Below are positions 46,181-57,028 of a DNA stretch of 64,000 bases, piece after piece. The notes below the pieces were generated by a model, which did no database searches, was not told where the DNA came from, and saw only the letters and a program-made list of their open reading frames with translations. Every line of letters starts with the position of its first letter. Position 1 is the first letter of the stretch. The DNA comes from Maratus speciosus. Its lineage: Eukaryota > Arthropoda > Arachnida > Araneae > Salticidae. Position numbers and translations under genes: made by a program. The stretch covers positions 18,431,936-18,495,935 of the forward strand of contig OZ010787.1 of the NCBI GenBank assembly GCA_963932465.1, in the 5' to 3' direction.

Positions 46181-48150
46181 TCTCTGCCAGGGTCCTCTGT
46201 TTCGCTAAAACCTTGTCCATTTTCACTTTATCATTCGCGCCATTGGGCACTCCTCTTGGTGTTCCTAACTCGACCGCGGGGAGATGATCGGGAACCAAGC
46301 GATGCCAATTCGACGGGAGCCGGGTATGGAAAAACCTATACCTCCTTCTGGCGCCAAATGGAGAATGGCGACTCAATCTCGGTAGTGGCTATGTTTTGAA
46401 AAAACCCTCATTCTCTCGGTTCTCGAGCAGTACGTTGGATTATTAGGCGCTGTGTGTGAGTGAGTGCTCTGTAGGATAATACCAATGCCCGGTTTTAGGC
46501 TGATGTTAGCTAACCAAGATAGGAATGTACCCAGAATTTTTATCCCAAGGCAAGACGAGGCGATAACGTACTCCGAAAATAAGAGCTGCCCTGTGGTTCC
46601 GTAGTGTCGACCAGTCTGAGTACAAGTCGGCGGTATCTGTGCGGCCCTCGATTACGACATATGACGGGGGAACGAAGACCGTGGCATGAGTTGTCTGAAC
46701 CTAGCAGTTCGCGACCACTCATCTCTTAGTGGCTCGTATGTAGCAAAAGTAATCGTGTGCCGCCCTCGAAGGCAGCCGAAAAGGGGAGTGGAGCACTTGA
46801 CTAGAAAGTAGTTCTTTAGACGTAGCCGCACCAAGGGCAGGTTGGCCAGTATGGCACACTCTGGCATGGGATTTATCTCTTTTTCCTGGATTGGTGACCC
46901 TGAGAGGTTCTCGGACAGAAACTCAGTCAAATGATGAGATGGCCTTTGGATCAAAGTTAGAACTTCAGTTTGAAAATCAGTACAGTGTGTTTAATGTACA
47001 GCCGAATTTTCCTGCGACTGGCAGTTGGATTAGCAAGCTTTCTTGAAAATAATTTTCATGTTACTAAACCTTAAGTGTGGGCGTGTCTGTGCACTCGGGG
47101 GAGGATTTTCCATGACCTTCGGGACCATGGGTGCTGCCTACTCCGGGTACCGGCAACTTTCACGGGGAAGGACTCTTACAGCTGCAACCAGCGGCCGGGA
47201 GGTAATGTTCTAGGCTAGCGGGCGGGTGCTCTAGCATGCAGCTTAGACATAGTAGGTGTGGTGAGGCATTGTTGAAGGGCTAGTGGTTAGCTTTGTAGGT
47301 TTTTGATACCCGGATACTTTGGTAAATAAAAAGCATTTCCGGCGAATTTTGGTGCTAGGTCATGATCCCAGATATATGGGCATATAATAGTATGGGTGTA
47401 TAGTTTACCCGTGGTTCCTGAAGAATGTTGGAGGTGTGAACCTAAATCAATGCAGTTTTACCCTTTTGTCTTGGGTACTGCTCATTCAAGAGAGTTGTAG
47501 ATTCAGGGAGAGTGGGTGCGTGTGGCGACGCTCTTTCTTTGCTGGTAGTATGTACCTGTGTGGTATCTATGAGTAATTCTCGGATCACGCGCTTTAAATG
47601 CTGCGAGAGGCCATATACGGCAGTTGGGCTATCAATTTTATCATTTGCGCATAAGCACAGTTCTCGAACAAGCCAACACATGATAAAAAGTTTAATTTTG
47701 CCTTATTTCCACTATTTTTATCGCCAAGATGGGGATTCCGTTTTTGGTCCCAGCGGCTTTCCAAGACCAAGACTATACCCAAGTGCTAATCCTTAGAACT
47801 TCGGTACTAGTGTGTTTTGGGGAACAGGAAACTAAATTTATGTCAAGGTTTCCAGCCCCTGCCACGGCGACGATAAGATTTGTGCGCTACATTGGTTTTT
47901 ATTTAGTCAGGGCTCTGCGTTTCCAAACGTACACCTTCTTGCCTCTGCTCAACTTTTTCTCTAAAAAAAATTAAACCCGTAAAAAAATTTCTTATCTCCT
48001 GACCTTAGGTGCATCACCAAAAACGCACCAAATTGGCTGGACACTGACACCTCCCTTTCCCTTTCTGACCCCGTGCGTCAAGAGATTTTTCGAGAACCTT
48101 CTACGAGGGAACTCACCTTTCCGTTTTCGTGCCAGAATTTCACGTAAACA
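46180..48150. other. GC-rich island of unknown nature
   Basis: About 2 kb with roughly balanced base composition, clearly unlike the AT-rich surroundings. It has GC words such as CCGCGGGGAGATGATCGGG and CAGCGGCCGGGAGG. Many medium frames (for example 47512-47796 +, 46652-46954 -) are open but none is long or recognisable, and no frame stays open across the island. No LTR, terminal repeats or poly-A were found. On the minus strand the low-numbered side ends in T-rich then A-rich sequence (about 46065-46130), which could be a retroelement tail. It could be the 5' part or body of an unfamiliar retroelement or a foreign segment. Confidence 0.4.
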
Positions 48151-49621
48151 ACATCTTTGTTTCTCCAGGATATGCCGCTGCAGGATTTTTTGGACTACAA
48201 ATCACATGGGAAAGTAGATATCTATATAAGAACTTTTAAGTTAGAATTTCCATGACGGATATCTGTACAAGTTTTATGATTGTGCACACGGACTATGCCA
48301 TAGAAACTTGATTGTAGGCAAATTTTAGAATGCTGGTATTTTGCATCTTTCTTACAGCACTAATACAGGTCTCAGGAGATAAAAAATATAACAAGATCAT
48401 CCTCGTTGACACTAGGATTTGATAAAATATTGCGTTTATTAGCTCGGGAGGTTTACACTTGTTTACACGGGTAAAAGTAAATTTGGAAACTTAATGAATG
48501 CAAAGGGATTTAAATTATTTTTCAATTAAAAGTAATATTCTAATTTTTTTAAATAATTGAAAGAAAACAGATTTACTTAACTACAAATATTAAATATTGA
48601 ATAATAATCCTAATACTTCTATGTATGCTATTTAGAATAATGTTTCCATCATGTGTTATTGAGTATATCTAATTGCTCCAGATGTGAACAAGGTGACCCT
48701 GTGAAAATGCAAAGCGTACGGAGAAATATACTATCAATCATTGGAATGTTTCACATATGATACAAAATGCAGTCAAGGGTTTATATTTCAAGAGAACATC
48801 CACAGAAATAACTAATGTAGTCTACATCAGACATAAAACATTTTCAGAAAAATTAATTTAAATCTTAAAATCTTTGTTAGGGTAGGGGCTTAAACCACTT
48901 ACAACCTTTCCTGAAGTCGGTACTTATGAGCTCAATCTTCGGTATCATGATAAAAATGTCAATGAAGCGGATTCTCGAAATTTAAATTTTTCCCACTTGA
49001 CAACTCAACTGCTTCGAGCTCAAAATCAGTTTCATTCGATATGCGTGGAAGTTTTCAACTATATTCATTCCGGTGTTCAAGAGTAAAACAACCGATTCTA
49101 CATTCGTATAAATGTGCTACAGTTTGCGAAAAATTTTTTACAGCGTATGACATGTAAGTGTAAAGTTTTATTTTCTTCTAGGAGGTAAATGGTTTTGAAG
49201 TTCTTATTATGAATTAAAAAAGGTCTTAGATAAACAAAAGTATTAAAAAAATAGCATTAAATATGAACGTTGAGACCTGTTCCCCGAATTAGATGAGTGT
49301 TAAATATTGAATATCGCTCCAACTATACATGGAAACTTTATAAAAAAATATATTTAGGTTAATTTGAAAGTTTTGATTTGCTTCCTGGCGCCAAAATTCA
49401 AATTAAAAGTTAGTATTAAAAATTTAAAAGTGTTTTCCTATTTCCATATAAAAATGCCCCATAAGCTTATTTAATTTCTAAAGATTTAAAGAAAACGCAT
49501 TTCCCAATTCTATAAAATTTTCAACTTTTCTCTGCGAGAACTTGGAAAGTATGAAGTTCTTTTGTTCTTTTTTTACATCCGCATTTTTTCTCTTCAAGTG
49601 ACATATGTTATTAGTGATTAA
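48151..49621. other. No gene seen
   Basis: AT-rich intronic sequence. No splice-bounded frame convinced me. Confidence 0.45.
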
Positions 49622-50568
49622 GGGGGAGTTTAAAATCCTTAAAAATAATTTTTTTTATTTTTGTAAATTTCACCTTAAATATTAGTCAGGGGTACGTTAT
49701 ATACATTATGGCATGCATTTATCACAAAAAAAAAAAATATTTTTGAGAAAAAAATGGAATTTTACGCGTCGTCTCAGAAATCTTCGAAGTGCCCCCTGCG
49801 CATCCCATATCAATGAAAATCCCCAATATTTTTTATAAAAGTTTCGTTTATATATATAAATAAAATAGAGCATCGAATTTTATATATTTGAATTTAAAGG
49901 TAGAAAAAAAAAAATAAAAATTTCAAAATTTTTCAAAAAAAATTTTTTTTTAACCTTTAAATTCAAATATATAAAATTCGATGCTCTATTTTATTTCTAT
50001 ATATAAACCAAACTTTTATAAAAAAATATTGGGGATTTTCATTGATATGGAACGCGCAGGGGGCACTTTGAAGATTTCTAAGACGACGCGTAAAATTCCA
50101 TTTTTTTCTCAAAAATATTTTTTTTGTGTGATAAATGCATGCCATAATGCATATAATGTACCCTTGAATAATATTTAAGATGAAATTTACAAAAATAAAA
50201 AAATAAATTAAAAATTTTTGAAAATTTGAAAATTTTTCGAAAAAATTTCAAAATTTTTCAATTTTTTTTAAACCTTTAAATTCAAATATATAAAATTCTA
50301 TGCTCTATTTTATTTCTATATATAAATCAAACATTTATAAAAAATATTGGGGATTTTCATTGATATGGAAGACGCAGGGGGCATTTCGAAGATTTATAAG
50401 ACGACGCGTAAAATTCTATTTTTTTCTCAAAAATAATTTTTTTTTTTAATTTTTTGTGATAAATGCATGCCATAATGCATATAATGTTCCCTTGAATAAT
50501 ATTTAAGGTGAAATTTACAAAAATAATAAAAAAATATTTTTAAGGATTTTAAACTCCACTATCCCCTT
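49622..50568. mobile_element. Inverted-repeat element with a third, duplicated arm
   Basis: GGGGAGTTTAAAATCCTTAAAAATA at the left is inverted at the right (TTTTTAAGGATTTTAAACTCC, ending about 50557, then ACTATCCCC). One arm (49622-49905) faces two consecutive copies of its complement (about 49950-50205 and 50265-50557). Landmarks in all three are GCATGCCATAATG..., ACGACGCGTAAAATTC and AAATTCAAATATATAAAATTC. No coding. Confidence 0.75.
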
Positions 50569-50662
50569 AAGGTGATAGTAGCAGAGAAGCACTACGGGAA
50601 AATGGATAATTTACACAAGTGGCAACTATTTGACGAATTTTTAGTTTTCGAGAATCAAATAC

Positions 50663-50827
50663 AGGGATGAGAGCCCTCCGACTCAAACGGTTGTTTTTCA
50701 CCACTGAATTTTAATAACATTACTTTCTTTATTAAATATCAGAAATTCTGCCATTAAATACGGCGAGAAATACTATTAAAATTTAGTGGTAGCAATCGGT
50801 CATTTGGGTTGGAGCACTCTCATCCCT
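50663..50827. mobile_element. hAT MITE with 8-bp target duplication
   Basis: 165 bp. Ends AGGGATGAGAG and CTCTCATCCCT are perfectly inverted and extend imperfectly inward. Flanks TCAAATAC (50655-50662) and ACAAATAC (50828-50835) match at 7 of 8. It shares internal sequence with the elements at 58875-59032 and 63410-63530 (AATTTCTG.CATTAAAT.). Confidence 0.85.
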
Positions 50828-51111
50828 ACAAATACTATCCGAATTTTCATCGCTATTTTTAAGAGTTCGGCTGTAGATCAGCACGGCTATAGATCAGCAT
50901 TTCTACGAAATATTACTTACAATTCCTACAACAGAGGTGATATGCTCATTGCATTATATGGTATACTTTACATTTCATATTCAGAAATACTGAAAATTTT
51001 CTGTTAAAAAATTCAATTTTTTAATTCTTCTTTACTAATTGACAAACCTGAAAAACAAATGTTGCCAACTTAAAAAAAAATTATACAAAATTTCTTTCTC
51101 TCCTTATATAG

Positions 51112-51368
51112 ATGACGAACCTGAACCGGAAGATTTTGCTTTGACGCGTCATAAGCGATCGTCGGATCGTCAAGGGAATAATAGTAGTCGAAACAACCGC
51201 AATAACCAAAACAATAACTCATCCAATGGTCGAAATGGATCGGGTGGAAATAACAGGAACAACAGAAACAACAACAATGGGAGAAAGCAGGGAAGAAAGA
51301 GAAATAACAATCAAAGAACGACTTCTGATTATGGAGGATCGACGTATTCGGACAATAATGATGAATAA
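51112..51368 (+). CDS. Secreted Asn-rich peptide precursor, exon 2 (acidic propeptide and Asn/Arg/Gly-rich product)
   Basis: The exon follows TTTCTTTCTCTCCTTATATAG, a good 3' splice site, at 51112. Joined to exon 1 the split codon becomes GAT (Asp) and the acidic run continues as SDDDEPEPEDFALTRHKR. RHKR is a proprotein-convertase (furin-type) site about 35-40 residues into the precursor. The remainder is about 66 residues rich in Asn, Arg, Gly and Ser, with a second basic cluster (RKQGRKR) and an acidic C-terminus ending DNNDE. There are no cysteines after the signal peptide, so it is not a disulphide-knot toxin type. Total CDS is 70+257=327 nt, 108 residues. A polyadenylation signal follows 33 nt after the stop. 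The gene may be a neuropeptide-like or antimicrobial precursor, but no family is recognised. Confidence 0.6.
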
Positions 51369-51400
51369 CTGAATGTTTTTTGAGTTCCAGTGTGTTATTG

Positions 51401-51406
51401 AATAAA
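51401..51406 (+). terminator. Polyadenylation signal of the peptide gene
   Basis: AATAAA lies 33 nt after the TAA stop, with T-rich sequence (TTTATCTATTTCTG) just downstream. This supports 51112-51368 as a terminal exon. Confidence 0.6.
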
Positions 51407-51450
51407 TAGTTTATCTATTTCTGCATTCATATATTATTTATTTTTATGTA

Positions 51451-51519
51451 CGGAAGGTTGTTGCAATTAAAGTTTGCCTATTCAAAGGGCTGTGGAGCCT
51501 ACTAAATAGACGAACAAAA
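51451..51519 (+). repeat. 69-bp repeat, copy 1 (3' flank of peptide gene)
   Basis: GGAAGGTTGTTGCAATTAAA to AAATAGACGAACAA, about 97% identical to 52239-52305. It starts about 45 nt after the polyadenylation signal. Confidence 0.75.
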
Positions 51520-51806
51520 TCATGACTCTAAACAAAACAAAATTTCATCAGATGGTATTTAAAGTGATGCGCTTTTTGAAAATAAATTGTAAAAAAGTGT
51601 AATAAATAAATAATTTTCTTCAATAACAACTAAAGATACTCAGCAGTTTCGAATAAAAATTTATGAAATTTATATTAATCGATAGTACTCATGGAGTTCG
51701 CAAAATATGTGATTGCTTTTATCTCGAAAATTCTTCTGTGAGAACAACTATAAGACCAAAGTTACAAAAAAGCATATAAGATCAAACGATAATTTAGGTT
51801 GTTTAA

Positions 51807-52006
51807 CACTAGAACGCCCGGAAATTTTACTCAAGTTTCATATAAATATTTTACACCAGAGTTTTTATTTAAAATTATTTGACTGATTTATTTAACGTAA
51901 ATGTGCGTTTTTAAAATTTAACTTATTTTGTGAAAGACTTTCTGGTTTCAATTGACATTTAATCATATGGTCGGAGTCGAATCGACTCCTTCCGGGCGTT
52001 CTAGTG
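51807..52006. mobile_element. TTAA-flanked MITE
   Basis: TTAA at 51803-51806 and 52007-52010. The inverted ends CACTAGAACGCCCGGAA are perfect for 17 bp. A piggyBac-type MITE of 200 bp. Confidence 0.85.
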
Positions 52007-52088
52007 TTAATGAAATTTTCTGGAACAAAAGTTTTGCAACGGTCTATGAAACGAGAAAGAAATACCCCAGAAATGTTTTATCCTCACA

Positions 52089-52119
<31 letters not shown>

Positions 52120-52238
52120 TATAACATATTATTATTAATACCTCACACACTAGCATTTTATCACAAATACGAAATTTTAGTTAAACTAACACTGTTAAAA
52201 GAATTTCAAACTTGTTAGAAATTTCTAACAAGTTTCTA

Positions 52239-52305
52239 TGGAAGGTTGTTACAATTAAAGTTTACCTATTCAAAGGGCTGTGGAGCTTACTAAATAGACG
52301 AACAA
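52239..52305 (+). repeat. 69-bp repeat, copy 2
   Basis: Second copy of 51451-51519, in the same orientation about 790 bp downstream. The intervening segment includes the TTAA MITE and an (ATT)n tract at 52091-52120. Confidence 0.75.
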
Positions 52306-52330
52306 TCCTTGTAGCTTAAGTTACAAGGAA

Positions 52331-52912
52331 CTTATAGTAGGAGAGCTGTTGAACATTTTTGATTAGGTATTTGAGGCACCCTGAAAATTTGTGCAACACT
52401 TCTTTTGTAATGCCTGAATACAAAATCGAATGTCTGGCTGAAGGATCGTGGTCCAAAAACTGTGCCAGACAAAAAATGGCACTTGACACGTGTCTGGCAC
52501 AGTTTTTGTGCCGACTAAAGTGTCTGTCATTTTCAAAATACTTTTTTCTAAGCATAAATATTATTCTGTCTCAATCTCAGCGTGCCTCAAATACCTTTTT
52601 TGAGTAGTCAAAAAATGGCACTTGACACGTGTCTGGCACAGTTTTTGGGCCAACTAAAGTGTCTGTCGTTTTCAAAATATTTTTTTCTAAGTATAAATAT
52701 TATTCTGTCTCAATCTCAGCGTGCCTCAAATACCTTTTTTGGGTAGTAAAAAATAATGGCACTTGACAAGTGTCTGGCACAGTTTTTGGGCCACGATCCT
52801 TCAGCCAGACATTCGATTTTGTATTCAGCCATTACAAAAGAAATGTTGCACAAATTTTCAGGGTGCCTCAAATACCTTCCCTAAAATGTTTAACAGCTCT
52901 TGGACTATTACG
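52331..52912. mobile_element. Palindromic element with internal ~140-bp tandem units
   Basis: The outer arms pair from ATAGTAGGAGAGCTGTT at the left through GGTATTTGAGGCACCCTGAA (52366) and ATGTCTGGCTGAAGGATCGTG. The right mirror ends near 52912. Inside, a 139-140 bp unit beginning AAAAATGGCACTTGACACGTG recurs at 52471, 52610 and (partial) 52750. No coding. Confidence 0.8.
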
Positions 52913-54245
52913 GCATGAGCATGTCTAGAATATTTAAAGAAACGAGTAACCTATTCGTTCCCAAAGCTAAAATAATACTACAAATACTCATTCATTGGTT
53001 TTAAACAAACAAAATGACATTATAGATGACAGAAAAAAGAACTTTTTGGAAATTGGTACTTTAGGGGACTAGTAATATAGGTTTACAAATAGGGATCTAA
53101 AATTACAAATTCCGTTAAAATATCAATTTAATTTTCACTAACCCAAATTCACACGATCACAAATTTAAGGCCTTTAATCAAGTGAATGATATACAAAGCC
53201 TCAAAACATTTTATTATAAAGGATTTAAGTTAAATAAGCATGAAAATTTCCCAATTTCTTGGCCACATCCTCTTGAAGGCGTTTCGCAAACTCAGATGAA
53301 AATAACATCTATTTTATGAGGTAATCAGCATAGATTTTGCCATTTATTGGTTTGCTTTTAAAGCAAAAATCATTCAGCTATTAAGAAATGAAGTCAAAAT
53401 GTAAAAACGTCAAACAGTTTCAGTTTTTACCGGGAAAAGAATAAAGGTCCACATATGTGGAGCCAGGTAGCGAAGAGGTTATATTTCCGCTTCCGCGAAT
53501 TTGCGAAACAAAACCTGATGCCCCTATCGTGCCTAGCTATATTTTTTCGAATGATCTTGTTTTAAAAAGAAATTAATTCGATCCGGTTAAGTACCTTCCC
53601 TTCTAAGTGGAACTTCATAGCACAATGCATATTTGTTGCATATTTTTTGCCTGAAATTGTATTGCACAACTGAAATTTGAAAACTGAATGTTTCACTTGA
53701 GATTTATACTATATTAATTAAACTTTATAATATTCATCATAAATTCACTTTCAGATGTAAAATAGTTTTTTTTTTAAACATTGGTAACAATATCGTTATT
53801 ACGCTGCAGGTAAAGCCAGAGAAAGCAAACAAAATTACAAAATTTCAGCAACGTATAAAAAAAAATACATAAATATATTCAACTTCTTGGCAACTTACAT
53901 AGAATTAGAAATGTCTTAGGAACCTACACTAGTCACACGAAGAAACTCGAACTCGATCGCTTATGAAAGTGGAATTATTCTCAAATAAAAAACTGTAACC
54001 GAAACATTAGATATCGACCTCAGGTGTCCTATGTAAAAAAAAAAAAAAATTAAATACAACTGCAAGCGAGAAATCTGCAAAGACTTCTGCCGTAGGTTTA
54101 ACATTAGCGATCTCGTTTCTTCGCGTAACTAGTATAGGCTCTATAAACCCTTTAAAAAAATCTTAAACTTACTCGCGTGACTGCAAGCCCTTTCAAATGA
54201 ATCAGTCTGAGGTTTCTGAAAGCATTATATTCTATGTTTTTTTTC
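52913..54245. other. No gene seen
   Basis: AT-rich. No recognised exon or repeat. A14 run near 54035. Confidence 0.45.
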
Positions 54246-54248
54246 TCT

Positions 54249-54249
<1 letters not shown>

Positions 54250-54284
<35 letters not shown>

Positions 54285-54298
54285 GTGTGTGTGTGTGT
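54250..54298. repeat. Poly-T plus (GT)n microsatellite
   Basis: About 30 T followed by GGTGTGTGTGTGTG. The frames crossing it are low-complexity artefacts. An (AAT)n tract follows at 54440-54467. Confidence 0.8.
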
Positions 54299-54469
54299 TT
54301 TGAAATACGGGAAATTTGCAGAAAAATATTCCATTCTAGGAATATTTTTTTCTTAAATAATATAAACGCAGCTTCGAGAATTTCGCCGATAGAATAACAT
54401 GAAGAATGCATGAATGTCTGTTCATGTCTGTCAAAAATAATGGTAATAATAATAATAATAATAATAAAA

Positions 54470-55335
54470 CAAACCTTACACGCTTTTTGACAGAAAAGAG
54501 AAATAACTTATCTTGCTTTGAAGATTTTGCTTTGCTGCAGTTGATTTATCTAAAAAATATTCATATCTTAATGTATGTTTGTCAGCTTTTGTAAATGAAT
54601 TCGATATGTCGTATTATTCTTTGCTAAAATGAACGTGCGAAATTTGCTGCTACTGTTCATACAGATTAGGAGCAAAAGCATTAGGCAAACCGTTCCACTG
54701 CGATTACTCGTACAGTTAAATGTTCATGATTCTTGATCCTAAAATCTTAGATTGAGCTCATTTTTATATAAACGGACAATTGAATACACACTATTCTCGA
54801 ATTTGTGCGAAATACAATTCTAATGTTATTCAAGAAGTGCCTTTACATGGAACTAAGGTTTTAGAGCTGATTTTACGTTTGAAAGCAACAGTAAGACCCA
54901 TAAGATGTTGAATAAGCAGGAGAAGGTTTCACGATCTGTTTTCAGATTTTCTGAATCTTAATTCAGAACAGTGTTAGAGCCGTAAAATACCGCTTTTTAA
55001 AAACACGATAAAGTACTTTACATTACTATCTTTCTTCGAAATTTGATAAAACGTTCTTTTAAGTTGGGTAATAAGTTGAGTAAGAACGTGTGATAAGCGG
55101 ATATTTTTAATAAATTTGGTAAATCATCTGATATCACACCATGTAGTTTTTGACTATTTGAAACACTAAGCTTCTAAAAACAGATGCCAGACAATTTCTG
55201 ATCTGAAGGACGCTATTAAGTGTTATATTATCTCATTCCCAGGAGTTCCCAGCGTCCTTCTCTTTCTCTACCATTATTTTCAAACAATAATCTTCGTGGT
55301 AAGTTTCTTTAACATGTGCAATAGAAATCTTCATG
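54470..55335. other. No gene seen
   Basis: AT-rich, nothing supported. Confidence 0.45.
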
Positions 55336-55339
55336 AATA

Positions 55340-55480
55340 GAGACAGACAGAAAGGTATCGATATAGATAGATGAGTAGAGAGACGGGGGAAATGGGTAGA
55401 GAAACAAAGACAGACGTGTAGAAAGACATGTAGTCCGGTGGGGAGACGGGCAGGTAGACGACATGGAACTAAGAACTAAG
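55340..55480 (+). repeat. Degenerate GACAGA/TAGA minisatellite, block 1
   Basis: Purine-rich words GAGACAGACAG, GATAGATGAGTAGAGAGACG and AGACAGACG repeat imperfectly. Related blocks lie at 56140-56215 and 56905-57028. Confidence 0.7.
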
Positions 55481-55559
55481 ACGGAAAGAAAACAAGCGTA
55501 TCTTTGCATTGGATCTTTCCTGCTAGCTTGTTTGTCACCGAATTTTTTCATTCAACGTT

Positions 55560-56135
55560 AATACCCATGGGTACTTACGGGACCGGGCGGATACTAACAA
55601 AGCCCATTGGATAGCAAGGTGAAGTTATCACTTAGCGTTAGGGGGGTTGCAACAGCGTTAGGGGGTTTCAAGCAGTGGACTCTATTCAGGTGACGTCAGA
55701 AGCCAGAGCTGGCGGAATGATGATCTGTTATTCTAGTTACTGCACCGGCAGAACACCAGTATGCGCAGGCGCAAACACCGCTAGCAGATGACTTTAGCCT
55801 TGACCCAGGTTCAGTGCATACATTTTAACTGAAAATTTGCAAACTTAGGGAATTTTCTCGCATACAGAACAAAATTTTGAATTTAGATTACAGTATATTA
55901 AGTATATGCTGCTGCATAAAAGAATTTTTTGCGGTATTTTTAACAAACAAGCATTAATAACTCACACCCCATAGATTGTTATGCTAAACACCGCCAGTAA
56001 ATACCGCCAACAGACGAATTTTAGCCTCGACCTCAGGTCGCGTGCATAAGGTCCGTTCGTCAGCGTAAAATCCCGACTGCCCCTGCGCGCTTCGGAGATA
56101 ATCCGGTTGATCGTCTTCCTTCTCGTTCTTATTAT
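55560..56135. repeat. GC-richer segment with a diverged direct repeat
   Basis: AACACCGCTAGCAGATGACT then TTAGCCTTGACC at about 55773-55808 recurs as ATACCGCCAACAGACGAATT then TTAGCCTCGACC at about 55999-56033, spacing near 225 bp. GCGTTAGGGGG is also duplicated at 55637 and 55655. No coding sequence recognised. Confidence 0.5.
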
Positions 56136-56139
56136 ATGG

Positions 56140-57028
56140 TAGACGACTAGATAGAGATGAGTAAAGAGAGAGAAAGGCGGGTAGCGCGACAAGCAGACGG
56201 GTAGAGAGTTAGACAGAAGTTCTACTGCTCTCTTTTCCTTTATAATTTTGGAATTTTAAGTGAGTTTTAGAAGTGTATTAAAAATAATTTATTTCCAACA
56301 ACCAATTCTACTTCTTTTGCTAAACAAAAATAAATTAATGTTTTTATTAAAGCACTTCACAGTCATTAGAACAAATGGCATTAAAACTAAGTAACTTTTA
56401 AGATTTGGTATAAAAATTTTCTTTGCAATTTGTAGCCTTACATATATGCAATTTTATATTAAGATGCTACTTAGAGTCCTTAGATCTATTAGCTTGCACA
56501 CAATTTTTAAGCATATATTTTGATTGCTTTCCATTCTGCCACAAAGACATAGTCTATAACGGAGTTTTTAAAAATAAATTTATGATTATACGGACACTGG
56601 TATATGCTACTAGTGACCACGGAATGCATAGAAGTGCTTAAATTTTAGTGTAATTAATTCCGATTAGTAATCTTCGCAGAATTATTCAATTAAATAAGAT
56701 TAAGGATTACTATTCGAAAATAGTGGTTCCGAAAAATAAGCAAACCTATGAACCCTGGACTTAGGGCCGATCAAAATCTCTTCCAATCCAGCCCCGCACT
56801 TCAAAGACCTGTCCTCATTTAGACCTTTATATTTGCTTCGCAAGTATGCACAGTAAGATCAAGAAGAGTTTTCCACTCCCCCAAGAAACCTCTGAAATAA
56901 TATTTCAGGTAGAGAGACATAAAAACGGATAGCGAGACGCGTAAGGAGACAGTCAGGAGGGCAGACAGAATGATGGTGGGGAGACAGAAAGACGGATAGA
57001 GAGACAGACAAACAGACAGATAGATATA
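56140..57028. repeat. GACAGA minisatellite blocks 2 and 3 with AT-rich DNA between
   Basis: Block 2 is at 56140-56215 and block 3 at 56905-57028 (GGATAGAGAGACAGACAAAC). The AT-rich 56216-56900 has no supported gene. Block 3 runs directly into the mariner element. Confidence 0.6.

Larger units (their letters stand above)
10605..51111 (+). other. Inferred 40.5-kb intron of the secreted-peptide gene
   Basis: It is bounded by GTAAGA at 10605 and TTATATAG ending at 51111. Both sites keep the frame (phase 1). Nearly all of the intron is mobile elements, listed individually. The inference would fail if another first or last exon is used. Confidence 0.5.

Noticed and set aside
46142..47974. Possible rRNA or protein-coding content of the GC-rich island
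   Set aside because: No recognisable rRNA core words and no frame that continues through the island.
54152..54397. Frames with poly-Lys or poly-Phe
   Set aside because: Produced by the poly-T/(GT)n microsatellite.
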